Notes: generated by a model from the letters alone, not told the origin. A DNA stretch of 64,000 bases from an uncultured Lachnospiraceae bacterium (GCA_902789665.1 CADAOY010000003.1:270482-334481), one strand, 5' to 3'; positions 8,964 through 18,906 are shown, counted from the first letter of the stretch. A program made the numbers and translations.

Positions 8964-11093
8964 TTAAAATTCAAATACTACTGCTCCATATGCAGGTAAG
9001 TTAAATTCAATATGATAATCTCTTCTGTCGCATTCGCCTTCAACAGCTTCAAGAACCTTGTCAATCTGTCCGCCGTTTCCACCGAAACGCTTGTCATCAC
9101 TGTTAAGAAGAAGTTTATATTTACCCATCTTAGGAACACCAATCCAGAGATTCTCTCTGCGCATAGGTGTCATATTGAGAACAACGAGAATATTCTTCTT
9201 ACCATTGGAAGCTTTACGGTAATAACTGTAAATACTTCTGTCAGCATCATCTGCATTAATCCATTCAAAACCATCCCATGAAGCATCAATTTCATGAAGT
9301 GAAGGATACTTATTATATAACTTAAGAAGTTCCTGCATATACTCAAACATACCTCTGTTAAGGTGATTCTCAAGCATATACCAGTCTAATTCTCTTTCCT
9401 CACTCCACTCTCTTTCCTGAGCGAATTCCTGGCCCATGAAAAGCAGCTTCTTGCCTTCATGTGTAAACATGAATGTATATCCGACTCTGAGGTTAGCATA
9501 TTTATCAACCTGATAACCCGGCATCTTATTAACCATTGAACACTTAAGATGAACTACCTCATCATGAGACAATGGAAGGATATAATTCTCACTTGAGTTA
9601 TAACTCATGGCGAAAGTTAATTTATAATGATTATCCCTGTTGCTTCTAAAGTATGGATCAAGTTTCATATATTCGCAGAAATCATGCATCCATCCCATGT
9701 TCCACTTGAATGTAAATCCAAGTCCGCCATCTTCAGGCATTGCTGTAACCTTAGGCCATGCTGTGGATTCCTCAGCAATTGTGCATACTCCAGGATAAGC
9801 ACCTCTTACAACTGAATTAAGATGTCTGAAGAATTCGATGGCATCCAAATTCTCATTTCCGCCGTACTTATTAGGTACCCAGCATCCATCCTGCTTACCG
9901 TAATCAAGATAAAGCATGGAAGCAACTGCATCTACTCTTAAACCATCTATATGAAACTCTCTTATCCAGTATAATGCATTGGCGATAAGGAAGTTACGAA
10001 TCTCATTCTTGCTGTAATTGAAAATCTTTGTACCCCAGTCAGGATGCTCTCCAAGCCTTGGGTCCGGATGCTCGAAAAGACAGGTTCCATCGAACTCTGC
10101 AAGACCATGAGCATCTCTTGGGAAATGAGCAGGTACCCAATCAAGGATAACTCCGATACCATTCTGATGAAGTTTATTAACCAGATATCTGAAGTCGTCA
10201 GGGTTACCGTATCTTGAAGTTGGAGCATAATACCCGGTTACCTGATAGCCCCAGGAACCATCAAAAGGATGCTCTGCAATACCCATAAATTCGATATGGG
10301 TAAATCTCATCTCTTTAAGATAATCAACTATTCTGTCTGCAAATTCCCTGTATGTATAGAAGCCGTCATTATCAGGAACAGGATGTCTCATCCATGAACC
10401 AATGTGACATTCATAAATAGCCATTGGCTGCTTGAATACATTCTTCTTATCTCTCTTTGTAACCCATTCTTCATCTTCCCAGATAAAATGACCTAAATCA
10501 TATACTCTTGAAGCTGTACCCGGACGAAGTTCTGCATAGGTTGCAAATGGGTCTGCCTTATATAACTTATTTCCGTCAGGTGTATGAAGTAAGAATTTAT
10601 ACATGTCTCCTTCCTTAACACCCGGAATAAATGTGGTGAAGATGCCATGATCAACCATCTTCTCCATTGGATTTTTATTTTCATCCCAACCGTTAAAATC
10701 ACCGATTACATAAGCACTGGTTGCATTAGGAGCCCATACTGCGAAGAATACGCCTTCCTTGCCACCAACTTCTGTAACATGAGCACCCAGCTTACGGTAA
10801 ATATCATAATGTGTACCCTGTCCGAAAAGGAAGCAGTCTGCATCACTTATGAATATTTCTTCTTTCTTAAAAGCTTTTAATGGTGCAGAATTTGTTTCAG
10901 TCTTCTTTACGGTTGCTGCTTTTGTTGTTGTTTTTTTGGCTGTTGTTGCCTTTTTTGTAGTTGCAGCCTTCTTTGTTGTTGTCTTTTTAGTTGTAGCAGC
11001 CTTCTTGGCAGTTGTTGCTTTCTTGGCTGTTGTAGTCTTTTTGGCTGTGGCAGCTTTAGTTGCAGCTGCTGTTTTCTTGGTAGTTTCTGCCAT
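8964..11093 (-). CDS. glgB: 1,4-alpha-glucan branching enzyme with Lys/Ala/Thr-rich N-terminal tail
   Basis: GlgB introduces alpha-1,6 branches into glycogen. After the tail come a CBM48-like domain (about 105-200) and a GH13 catalytic domain with all four conserved regions: DWVPAHF (318-324), GLRVDAV (384-390, nucleophile Asp388), AEES (440-443, acid Glu441) and LSHDEV (508-513), then a C-terminal beta domain. The unusual part is residues 1-68: almost only Lys, Ala and Thr in degenerate TAKKATT-like repeats, resembling histone H1 tails. This makes it longer (709 aa) than typical GlgB. No other glycogen genes are adjacent. It follows the 1017-aa gene with a 19-nt gap, so it may be co-transcribed. 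Confidence 0.96.
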   Translation of the reverse strand: MAETTKKTAAATKAATAKKTTTAKKATTAKKAATTKKTTTKKAATTKKATTAKKTTTKAATVKKTETNSAPLKAFKKEEIFISDADCFLFGQGTHYDIYRKLGAHVTEVGGKEGVFFAVWAPNATSAYVIGDFNGWDENKNPMEKMVDHGIFTTFIPGVKEGDMYKFLLHTPDGNKLYKADPFATYAELRPGTASRVYDLGHFIWEDEEWVTKRDKKNVFKQPMAIYECHIGSWMRHPVPDNDGFYTYREFADRIVDYLKEMRFTHIEFMGIAEHPFDGSWGYQVTGYYAPTSRYGNPDDFRYLVNKLHQNGIGVILDWVPAHFPRDAHGLAEFDGTCLFEHPDPRLGEHPDWGTKIFNYSKNEIRNFLIANALYWIREFHIDGLRVDAVASMLYLDYGKQDGCWVPNKYGGNENLDAIEFFRHLNSVVRGAYPGVCTIAEESTAWPKVTAMPEDGGLGFTFKWNMGWMHDFCEYMKLDPYFRSNRDNHYKLTFAMSYNSSENYILPLSHDEVVHLKCSMVNKMPGYQVDKYANLRVGYTFMFTHEGKKLLFMGQEFAQEREWSEERELDWYMLENHLNRGMFEYMQELLKLYNKYPSLHEIDASWDGFEWINADDADRSIYSYYRKASNGKKNILVVLNMTPMRRENLWIGVPKMGKYKLLLNSDDKRFGGNGGQIDKVLEAVEGECDRRDYHIEFNLPAYGAVVFEF

Positions 11094-11112
11094 ATTTCTT
11101 CTCCCTTGAAAC

Positions 11113-14100
11113 TTAGTTAAAGTCTTTCTCTCTTAATATGATATTGCCATTTTCGTCTTTCTTTGAAAACTTGAACAGACCTTTAGTGGCTCTCTTGACT
11201 GCTTCGTCAACAATCTCCTTAACTTCCCCAATTGTTACATTATGATTACCTTTCTTAAGGTCATCAATACGCTTGTTAAATGCAAGTTCTGCCATGGAAT
11301 CAATTACATAGCCCTTGGACTGTGCATACTGAACACCATACTTAACCAGCATCTTGGTAGTCTTGGATATAACATCAACTCTTCCGTCAAAGAACTGTGT
11401 CAGAATAGGAGCTCTGTCGAGTAAGAATCTCATCTCTGTCTTGGTATCAGTAAGTACCGCAATAATACCGGCTTCTTCCTGATTAAGTTCCTTAAGGAAT
11501 GTATTAATTGATGCAGATGTGAGCTTGTTGGCTCTCTCTATGATTAAGGCACCGTTGGTTAATTTACTAAATATGCTCTTAATGTCTTTATTATTGAACT
11601 TCTCTGAATCTATAATAGCAACATTTCCTGTAAAATTACTGTCGCTTTCCTTGGCATATAAAGCAAAGAGTCTTGCAAGATCGGATGCATCCTTGCTCTC
11701 ATCAGCAGTAATAAGAAGATTACCAACATATGCTGCAAGTGTAAGTCTCTCAAGACTGTCGATGATCTGCTTCTTCATAGCCTTGGAATAAAGGAATGGA
11801 GCAAAGAGTTTTCTTTCATCATCAGATAAAGTACCCTGACTTGAAACCTGCTCTTCAGCCTCTTCTGTTTCATCGGCTTCATCACTTTCATCAGACTCTT
11901 CAGTCTCTTCGGTTTCAGCTTCGCTCTCTTCAGCCTTTACTTCCGGCTTTTTCTTGCCTTCAACTTCTTCCCAGATGCTGCCTGACTCTGAAGTGCTTTC
12001 AGCCTTTGTTTCAGGAATCTCCTCAGCTGCTGCCTCTTCTTCGCTTTCTATCTCTTCAGCAGAATCCTCAGCTGCTTCCAAAGCCTCTTCGGATACTTCT
12101 TCTTCTATCTCTTCTTCCGCTTCTATTGCACCCGCAATAATGGAATCAAGTTCATCTTCAAGGGCTGCGGATACCTCTTCAGGAACAGCCTCTGCCGCAT
12201 CTTCAGCTGCCCCGGTCTCTTCTTCAGCCTCTAAGTCAGCTGTCTCTTCAATAATCTCTTCAGCAATTACTTCAGCTGCAGCCTCAGGTATTGCTTCTTC
12301 GAATCCCTCATCAAGAACTTCTTTTTCTTCCTCGCTGATTTCCTCAGTCTCCTTAACTTCATCTTCCAAAGGAGCCTTTTCTTCAGCCTTCTCTTCTTTG
12401 GCCATAATCTCATCAAGTTCTTCCTTGGAAGAAATGATGTCAGGATTAATAACCTTGCGGAATTCTTCTACGGCTTCATCGCTTCCGCTCTTTGTAAGAA
12501 GTCTTTCATCAAGTTCAGTATCCATGATAGGAACTGTCATATCGATGGTGCTCATTAATGAGCCTGTCTCTTCAAGCATACGGGCTTTGAAACGTTCCTG
12601 ACGCTCAGTCTCTTTCTCATCTTTGGCATTATTCCAGTTATCAAGGAATTCCTTGATATTCATCTGGCCGGTAATCTGTTTTTCAACAATTTCCTCAGCT
12701 GTAATATGAGATAAGCTAAGCTGTCCGTCTTCATTCTGATATATGTAATTACCTACTTCGCCGTAGGCATTTCTGTAACTCTCAGGAGCAGGAACACTCT
12801 CGGCAGGCTCTTCCACTGCCATGGAGCTTACGAGACTCTGAGTCTCTTCCAAATCCTTAATTTTAGCCAGTTTTTGTGACTTGGCAATTTCTTCTGCGCT
12901 AGGGAATTTATCCAAATCAAATTCAGCATCCAGGTCATCATCCAGCGCCTCGCCCTTTAAGCCGGCACTTTTCTTAAATTCCTTCTTAAAGTCATTTAAT
13001 CTGCTGTCATCTTCATCTTCTCTTAAACTCATAATGAGTTCAGATGTTTTACCCTTTGTGCTTTCATCTTCCATGATTACTTCGGAAGCATCAAAAGGAA
13101 TTGTGCCATGATATACTTCTTCTCTTGGCTCTAACTGCTGTCTTCTTGGAGGATTAACCCTGCTGCCTACAGCCGGGAATACTCTGGTTGAACCTAAATT
13201 CTCTGCATTGCCAAAACTGTCGGTATCAAAACCTCCGGTTCTTCCAATCATCACATTATTCTCATACTCTTCATTCATTCTTTCAATTTCTGAAGTATCT
13301 TTATGAAGAATATTCTTATATAAGTCACCGGTTCTTCCTATGGCAGAAGTATCATCATTCATATCATCATCGCCATAGAGTTCACTAAGGTTCTTCTTTA
13401 TCATGTCCTGAAGATCGCCGGTCTGGCCAAGTTCACTGACCTGAATTTCATCAAAATCATCGACTTTGTTTTTCTCTTCCTTAGGAGCCATCTGCTCCAT
13501 ATTGGCCTTTGCGCCCTGAACCAGGTCTTCCTCATCATTAATGATGAAGCGCATATCATACTGATACTGCTGAGTCTTGGACAATGGCTCAAATTCCATC
13601 TTAAGTTCCAAAGCCTTGGTTACATATTTACCCTTATGGAACCATGCGAAAATCTCATCGCATTCGGAAATACATTTTTCAACATATCCTGCCTTTTTAT
13701 ACAGTCTTGCAAGGGCATATTCCCACTGCTCAATATGTCTTATTTCCTTTAACCTCTCCAGGTTTTCTATCATTTCTTCATCAGAAACAGCGCCAATTGC
13801 CACATAATACTTATGTCTCGCGATACAAATCTCCGCCTCGTCTGTCTCTAATCTTCTGAATAAATCGAAATATCTTAATGCATTGATTGGGTCTTTTCTT
13901 TTAACATTAAAATCAAAAGCCGCCAGCACAACATTCTTGCTGTTTGGTGCCTTTGAATATGCCAAATCATACAATTCGGAGCTAATCTCATCATGGTCAG
14001 GCACTTCCTTAACCTTATGATACAGCTCCGCCAGCATAAGTATTTGATCTACATTTTTGATTTTTCTAGGTTCTTTGATTTTAGATGCAATTGTAACGGC

Positions 14101-14166
14101 ACTTTCATAATCGCCCTTACTCATGCAAGATTCTATATTTTTAAGTCTTATATCTAATTCGCCCAA
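11113..14166 (-). CDS. Large acidic protein: TPR-like N-terminus, Glu-rich linker, degenerate AAA+-like C-terminus
   Basis: This 1017-residue protein has no name I can give. Residues 1 to about 210 are helical, with TPR-like spacing (ALRYFDLFRRLE, YALARLYKKAGYVEKCISE). About 210-780 is low-complexity and strongly acidic, with repeated IGRTGDL/IGRTGGF-type motifs between 270 and 320 and long Glu/Ala runs. About 790-1017 resembles the CbxX/SpoVK type of AAA+ domain, but the Walker A position reads LLITADESKDAS and the Walker B position ALIIERANKL, so the ATPase is probably dead. There is no signal peptide or membrane helix. Its antisense strand shows long Ser-rich open frames that are composition artefacts. 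Confidence 0.85.
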   Translation of the reverse strand: MGELDIRLKNIESCMSKGDYESAVTIASKIKEPRKIKNVDQILMLAELYHKVKEVPDHDEISSELYDLAYSKAPNSKNVVLAAFDFNVKRKDPINALRYFDLFRRLETDEAEICIARHKYYVAIGAVSDEEMIENLERLKEIRHIEQWEYALARLYKKAGYVEKCISECDEIFAWFHKGKYVTKALELKMEFEPLSKTQQYQYDMRFIINDEEDLVQGAKANMEQMAPKEEKNKVDDFDEIQVSELGQTGDLQDMIKKNLSELYGDDDMNDDTSAIGRTGDLYKNILHKDTSEIERMNEEYENNVMIGRTGGFDTDSFGNAENLGSTRVFPAVGSRVNPPRRQQLEPREEVYHGTIPFDASEVIMEDESTKGKTSELIMSLREDEDDSRLNDFKKEFKKSAGLKGEALDDDLDAEFDLDKFPSAEEIAKSQKLAKIKDLEETQSLVSSMAVEEPAESVPAPESYRNAYGEVGNYIYQNEDGQLSLSHITAEEIVEKQITGQMNIKEFLDNWNNAKDEKETERQERFKARMLEETGSLMSTIDMTVPIMDTELDERLLTKSGSDEAVEEFRKVINPDIISSKEELDEIMAKEEKAEEKAPLEDEVKETEEISEEEKEVLDEGFEEAIPEAAAEVIAEEIIEETADLEAEEETGAAEDAAEAVPEEVSAALEDELDSIIAGAIEAEEEIEEEVSEEALEAAEDSAEEIESEEEAAAEEIPETKAESTSESGSIWEEVEGKKKPEVKAEESEAETEETEESDESDEADETEEAEEQVSSQGTLSDDERKLFAPFLYSKAMKKQIIDSLERLTLAAYVGNLLITADESKDASDLARLFALYAKESDSNFTGNVAIIDSEKFNNKDIKSIFSKLTNGALIIERANKLTSASINTFLKELNQEEAGIIAVLTDTKTEMRFLLDRAPILTQFFDGRVDVISKTTKMLVKYGVQYAQSKGYVIDSMAELAFNKRIDDLKKGNHNVTIGEVKEIVDEAVKRATKGLFKFSKKDENGNIILREKDFN

Positions 14167-14243
14167 TTTCTTATCCTCTAAATAAAGAAAATATTACACT
14201 TTTAGCCATTGTTAGTTTATCACACACCCCTACCAATGTCAAA

Positions 14244-14261
14244 GCGATATGGCTTTATCGC
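14244..14261 (-). terminator. Weak terminator after aldo/keto reductase
   Basis: GCGATA and TATCGC pair around a 6-nt loop, followed on the minus strand by TTTGAC. It lies about 25 nt past the stop at 14285. The stem is short and the T tract poor. Confidence 0.35.
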
Positions 14262-14284
14262 AGGCCCCATATTATACATTTTAA

Positions 14285-15226
14285 CTATTCCCAAATACCC
14301 TTACATTTAACGCCCGAATTTCTTGCCAGTTCTTCCAAAGAATCTATCTCTGCCTGAGCCAGTTCAAGCTTAATTCCTTTGCTGAGCGGCTCAGCATGAC
14401 GAGCCTTATTCATACCGACAATCGGAATGATTCCCTTATTTATTGCCCATGCTATAGGTATCTGAGAAGGGTCTACATCGTACTTTTCTGCTAATTTACG
14501 CATATACTGAAGGAGATTATCAATCTTCTTAAACTTACCCTTGCCGAAGGTTAAGCCTCTCATTGAGAATAATTCAAAATGATGCTTGTAATCATAATGT
14601 CCCGACAAAGCGCCCTGCTCCAAGAGCATGTAACCAAAGAACAAAATCCCCTTCTCCATGCAGTATTTACGCACTTCTTCTTCCCTGTCCATGGCAAGAA
14701 GACTGTAGTGATTCTGAATTGCTGCAAGTTTTATATCATATTTGGCAAGTGTCTCCTCGGCAATCTTAATCTGCTCTACACTTCCGTTTGATAAACCAAT
14801 ACTCTTAATAAGTCCGTCTTTCTGGCACTGTGCCAGTTCTTCCATATTCTTTGCCACATTCTTAGGAGAATGAAGCCAGTATAAATCTATGGAAGATATG
14901 CCGATTCTTGCAAGGCTTCCTTCGATGGCTCTTCTGTTCTCTCCTTCTGAATAACGTCCACCCGGCATATGTTTGGTGGAAATAATTACATTATCCTTAT
15001 CCTTGATACACTCTCCAAGAATCTGCTCAGATGTGCCCATTCCGTATACTTCTGCAGTATCCCAGAAATTAAAGCCAAGATTATAGGCAGTATCAAAAGT
15101 TTCCTTGAGTTGCTCTTTGGTAAAAGACTGGCCAAAAACCATCTTCGAACCATTACTTCCTGAACCCCAGGACCATGTACCAATCATACAGGTACTTAAT
15201 TCTTTTCCATTTAAACTATATTCCAT
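14285..15226 (-). CDS. Aldo/keto reductase
   Basis: This 313-residue NADPH-dependent oxidoreductase has the AKR barrel with catalytic residues in place: Asp and Tyr in WDTAEVYG (about 55-62), Lys in ISTKHMPG (about 82-89) and His in YWLHSP (about 117-122). The C-terminal WAINKGIIPIVGMNKARH segment is the NADP phosphate site. It looks like the AKR11/AKR13-type bacterial subfamily. Substrate cannot be predicted. GGAGAATTAA precedes the ATG at 15226. It diverges from the 854-aa gene across a 217-bp AT-rich gap that must hold both promoters. Confidence 0.93.
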   Translation of the reverse strand: MEYSLNGKELSTCMIGTWSWGSGSNGSKMVFGQSFTKEQLKETFDTAYNLGFNFWDTAEVYGMGTSEQILGECIKDKDNVIISTKHMPGGRYSEGENRRAIEGSLARIGISSIDLYWLHSPKNVAKNMEELAQCQKDGLIKSIGLSNGSVEQIKIAEETLAKYDIKLAAIQNHYSLLAMDREEEVRKYCMEKGILFFGYMLLEQGALSGHYDYKHHFELFSMRGLTFGKGKFKKIDNLLQYMRKLAEKYDVDPSQIPIAWAINKGIIPIVGMNKARHAEPLSKGIKLELAQAEIDSLEELARNSGVKCKGIWE

Positions 15227-15443
15227 TTAATTCTCCTTTTACTAAACACAAACCTACTATAAGTTTAACATATATAGAACTATTTAGCACTATTTTTCGG
15301 TTATTGTTTATTTTATTTTTTTTTCGTATTACAATAAAAAAAGTGTGCATTTATGTAAAAGTTGCACTTTTGTTGCACTAATAGTTTTTTAATATAAGAT
15401 GAAGTTACCATAGAGATGTTGTCCAAGGAAAGGAAAAAACATT

Positions 15444-18008
15444 ATGGATACAATAAATAATATCAATGAATTCGATGATTACAACCCATACAGCTTCAAG
15501 AGGGAAAAAGGAGAATTTGCATCCAAAGTTACTTTGGAAGCCTTTAAGGCAAAGGCTGCAAAGAACGGCTGGATAACAACGGAAGAACAAAAAGCCGTTG
15601 AAAAGCTCTATACTTTATCTGAAAATATCAGTTTTTTAAATCTTGATGATGCACTTACTACCATATATGAGAGCAATTTTGCCCTTAATTCCCGTGAAAA
15701 GATGCACTATGTGGAAAGCATATTAAATCCTCTTTTATTCAACATAATGCTTAAGGAGCAAAAATCAATAACAGAAGAAGAGGCACATGATATCCTTTAT
15801 GGAATTTCCTACATGGAGCAAAAGAACTTTGATGAGGAATATAAGAATATCTTCAAGGAAGAAAGACCAAGAACCTTAAAAGAGCAGGAAAAAGACGCCG
15901 AAAAAGCTAAATATTACTCCGGAATGATCTGGGCGGATGATTTGACCAAAGATGAATTCCATGAAATGGCTGCCAAAAACGGCTGGGCTGATTTTAAGGA
16001 CTATGCCTTCCTCGATGCCTTGTTTGATTACAGGTCTCATAATAAGTGGAATGATAACAGAAACATTGACAAGATTCTTAATACTGTAATAATTAATGAC
16101 GTCTGGAGTGTTCTTGACAGGGAAGAAATCCTTAATGATATCCAAAATGAGCTTAATGAAGCAAAGAGTTCTGGCTTATTCCCTAAAGAATATATGGACA
16201 ATTTAACCTCTCTTCATAATGAACAAAGAAAGGTTAGCCAGAAAGATTTAGATAATACCTATCAGGAAATGTTTGAAAAAGAGCGTCCAAAAACCGCAAA
16301 GGATTTGGAATTTGAAGCAGTTAAAGCTGCAGAACTTAAAGCTTTGGAAGAGGCCAGGTTAGCTGAAGAGCGAAGAATTCAGGAAGAAGCCGAAAAAGCC
16401 AGGGTAGAGGCCGAAAAAAAACGTGCAGAAGAAGAAAGAGCCAGGGCGGAAGCCGAAAAAGCTCAGGCTCATAAGAATTTTACCCAAATGAAAAAAGATG
16501 TTATCTCAGGGCTTGAGGAAGCCAATAAGTCGAAGAAAAGAAATGCCTTTGATACCAACTCCAGAAGAGGACTTAAAGATGACGACATAGATAAAAAATT
16601 TCAAAAAGTTATGGCTAATAGCACTCTTGAAAGCCGTATTATCAAGGAAGAAATGGATGCTCTCAGCAACAGTTACAGCAAAGCCTATGACTTAAATGAG
16701 TTCTTTGATTACTGGAGAAATTCTGAATATCAGGAATGGGCCACCCGTCATGATATTATTCAAACATACGCCAATGTGGCAAAAGACGAGGACTACGCCA
16801 AGTCTTACTTAAACGCTTATGAGGATCTGACAAAAACTTTATATATTAAAGATATCTCCCAGCACGAACTCCTTGGGGCTGTTACCAGACTTTATAATGA
16901 AGCGAATGAGATTATTAAAAAGACAGACAATAGTCTCGGTACTTTTCCTTCAGCTTTAAGAGAAGATGCCATTAGGGTAACAAGTGATGTACAGTATCTT
17001 TTCATGGATTTCTCATCTATAAAGCAGTGGATAAAAGATACCGGAATAAAAGCAGAAGGTAAATCTGACATTTACAATGAATCCTATTCCGGAATGAAAA
17101 AGACACTGGAGAATATTAATAAGGAAAATAAAATCGAGAAAAAAGAAATAATAACGGATTTTGATGAATTTAAGAAAAACTTAACCCGAAATACCAACGG
17201 TTTGATTTTGTTACATAAAGAATTAAGGGAGAAATTTGGTGTTGATTATAACCTTACCAATGCAGAAGGGGCAAAAAATTATTATAAATTAGGACCTAAG
17301 CCTACCGTAGAGGAAGCCGCAAAGCATTATGAAATAACCAAACATCTTGAATGGGCTTCAAGCTTTGACAGCGCAGTAAAAAACAGCGGAAGCAGGAATT
17401 TTGAAGCACTTGAAAACGGTGTCATAGATGATTATATCAATGACCAGGTTAAAAATCCTGTATTTAAGGCAGTATTCAAGGCTAATCCTACTACTTATTA
17501 TGAGAAAATGCTGGATATCGAAAAAACTGCTCTTGAGATGAAGCATGAATACCAAAATGAATTGGATAAATTAGACGGTAAATATTTTCAATACATTGTT
17601 TATGGGTCGGCATTTTACAACGACAATACTATTAAAACAGAGGCTGATTCGGAAATTGATTTCGACATGAAGACTCAGAGGTTATCTCAGGTTGTTCTTT
17701 CCAAGATTCTTACGGACCCGAAGAATGAATACCTGCTTCAGGGCATTGCTGCAGGGCAGTATGATGTCTTTGAAATGAAGGAGAAAATTTTCGACTATAT
17801 TCAGACAAAGAATGATTTCGGTTTAAAGGGCGGGGACGCAACTCAGTTTATTCTTCTTGCAAATCCGGGTAATGATATTGAAAAAACAATTATGAAAGAT
17901 GTCATTAAGAAGATTAAACCGGCAAAGCTTCAGAAAGAAGAGCCTGCTGCAAACAAAGAACCGGTTAAAAAAGCAGCCAACCATAAGCCAGCTGCAATTA
18001 GAAAATAA
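15444..18008 (+). CDS. Unknown 854-aa coiled-coil protein with internal duplication, head-on to replication
   Basis: I recognise no family. The N-terminal third contains a divergent tandem duplication of about 140 residues: AFKAKAAKNGW (33-43) ... EEYKNIFKEERPRTLKEQE (131-149), then EFHEMAAKNGW (171-181) ... NTYQEMFEKERPKTAKDLE (271-289). Residues about 290-345 form a charged Glu/Ala/Arg/Lys coiled coil; the rest is helical, soluble and charged. There is no signal peptide or membrane helix. The ATG at 15444 follows AAGGAAAGGAAAAAAC. A possible promoter is TTGTTG-17-TATAAG (15370-15398). It is the only protein gene left of the origin that faces it, which suggests a later insertion, though base composition resembles its neighbours. 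Confidence 0.85.
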   Translation: MDTINNINEFDDYNPYSFKREKGEFASKVTLEAFKAKAAKNGWITTEEQKAVEKLYTLSENISFLNLDDALTTIYESNFALNSREKMHYVESILNPLLFNIMLKEQKSITEEEAHDILYGISYMEQKNFDEEYKNIFKEERPRTLKEQEKDAEKAKYYSGMIWADDLTKDEFHEMAAKNGWADFKDYAFLDALFDYRSHNKWNDNRNIDKILNTVIINDVWSVLDREEILNDIQNELNEAKSSGLFPKEYMDNLTSLHNEQRKVSQKDLDNTYQEMFEKERPKTAKDLEFEAVKAAELKALEEARLAEERRIQEEAEKARVEAEKKRAEEERARAEAEKAQAHKNFTQMKKDVISGLEEANKSKKRNAFDTNSRRGLKDDDIDKKFQKVMANSTLESRIIKEEMDALSNSYSKAYDLNEFFDYWRNSEYQEWATRHDIIQTYANVAKDEDYAKSYLNAYEDLTKTLYIKDISQHELLGAVTRLYNEANEIIKKTDNSLGTFPSALREDAIRVTSDVQYLFMDFSSIKQWIKDTGIKAEGKSDIYNESYSGMKKTLENINKENKIEKKEIITDFDEFKKNLTRNTNGLILLHKELREKFGVDYNLTNAEGAKNYYKLGPKPTVEEAAKHYEITKHLEWASSFDSAVKNSGSRNFEALENGVIDDYINDQVKNPVFKAVFKANPTTYYEKMLDIEKTALEMKHEYQNELDKLDGKYFQYIVYGSAFYNDNTIKTEADSEIDFDMKTQRLSQVVLSKILTDPKNEYLLQGIAAGQYDVFEMKEKIFDYIQTKNDFGLKGGDATQFILLANPGNDIEKTIMKDVIKKIKPAKLQKEEPAANKEPVKKAANHKPAAIRK

Positions 18009-18044
18009 TTTAAAATTATATTTAAATACAGGACTTCGCCTGAT

Positions 18045-18905
18045 TTACTTTTTTAATATTAAATTGGTAAAGAGGGCGAAGTCTTCTACTGTAAAGCTCT
18101 CACCTCTAACATCGGCCCTTCGGCCCATTTCTTCCAGAGTTTCAAGAATCTGTTCTTTTGAAAAATTAAGAAATCCTGCATTTGTCAGGCTGTTTACCAT
18201 GGTTTTACGCCTCTGCATAAATGTGGCCTTAACTATTTTAAACATCATGGCCTCATCATCCACTTTTACAGGGGACTCTTCATATACTTTAAGATGAATG
18301 ACTGCGCTGTCTACATTTGGCTTTGGAACAAAGCAGTTAGGAGATACGGTAAATGCAAGACGTGCATCACATCTGTAGGTTACTGCAACTGACAATGCGC
18401 CATAATCCTTGGTTCCCGGACCTTCCTGCATTCTTTCGGCAACTTCCTTTTGTACCATAATTGTAATGCTTGATATAGGTGCATCACTTTCAAGCAGAGT
18501 CATTACTATCTGGGTTGTAATGTAATACGGCAGATTGGCAACTACCTTGACTCTCTTACCTTCTGCCTCATCTTTAAGAAACTTTGGCAAATCCACCTTA
18601 AGAATATCCTGATTAATTACTTTTACGTTGTCATAACCACCAAGTGTTTCATCAAGGATCGGAATTAAATTCTTATCAATCTCCACAGCCAGCACCTTAT
18701 AAGCATTCTGGCACAGTTTCTGTGTAAGGGCTCCCATTCCCGGACCAATTTCCAGAACCACATCATCTTTTCCGATTTCTGCGGTGGCGATTATTTTGTC
18801 CAATACATTATTGTCGATAAGGAAGTTCTGTCCAAACTTCTTTTGTATATTAAACTTATGGCGCTCCAAAATATCCAGAGTGCTTCCAATATTTCCTACT
18901 TCCAT
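18045..18905 (-). CDS. rsmA: 16S rRNA (adenine1518-N6/adenine1519-N6)-dimethyltransferase
   Basis: RsmA (KsgA) dimethylates two adjacent adenines near the 3' end of 16S rRNA during small-subunit maturation. Seen: KKFGQNFLID (about 21-30), the SAM motif LEIGPGMGALTQ (about 51-62) and the catalytic NLPYYITT (about 127-134). I place the start at ATG 18905 (286 aa), 6 nt after a GGAG that lies inside the end of tatD. An upstream ATG at 18914 and a longer frame to 18944 would run into tatD. Only 1 nt separates it from the tatD stop, so translation is coupled. Confidence 0.97.
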   Translation of the reverse strand: MEVGNIGSTLDILERHKFNIQKKFGQNFLIDNNVLDKIIATAEIGKDDVVLEIGPGMGALTQKLCQNAYKVLAVEIDKNLIPILDETLGGYDNVKVINQDILKVDLPKFLKDEAEGKRVKVVANLPYYITTQIVMTLLESDAPISSITIMVQKEVAERMQEGPGTKDYGALSVAVTYRCDARLAFTVSPNCFVPKPNVDSAVIHLKVYEESPVKVDDEAMMFKIVKATFMQRRKTMVNSLTNAGFLNFSKEQILETLEEMGRRADVRGESFTVEDFALFTNLILKK

Positions 18906-18906
18906 T

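Noticed and set aside
10849-11109. Val/Ala/Phe-rich 86-codon frame on the plus strand
   Set aside because: Antisense of the Lys/Ala/Thr tail of GlgB; hydrophobicity is a by-product of the repeat.
11796-12601. Long Ser/Leu-rich open frames on the plus strand
   Set aside because: They are antisense to the Glu/Ala-rich linker of the 1017-aa protein; GAA/GAG/GCT codons give stop-free complements. No ribosome sites.
18033-18083. Shared bidirectional terminator between the 854-aa gene and rsmA
   Set aside because: GACTTCGCC and GGCGAAGTC pair, but the loop is 33 nt and the right arm lies inside rsmA coding sequence; not convincing.
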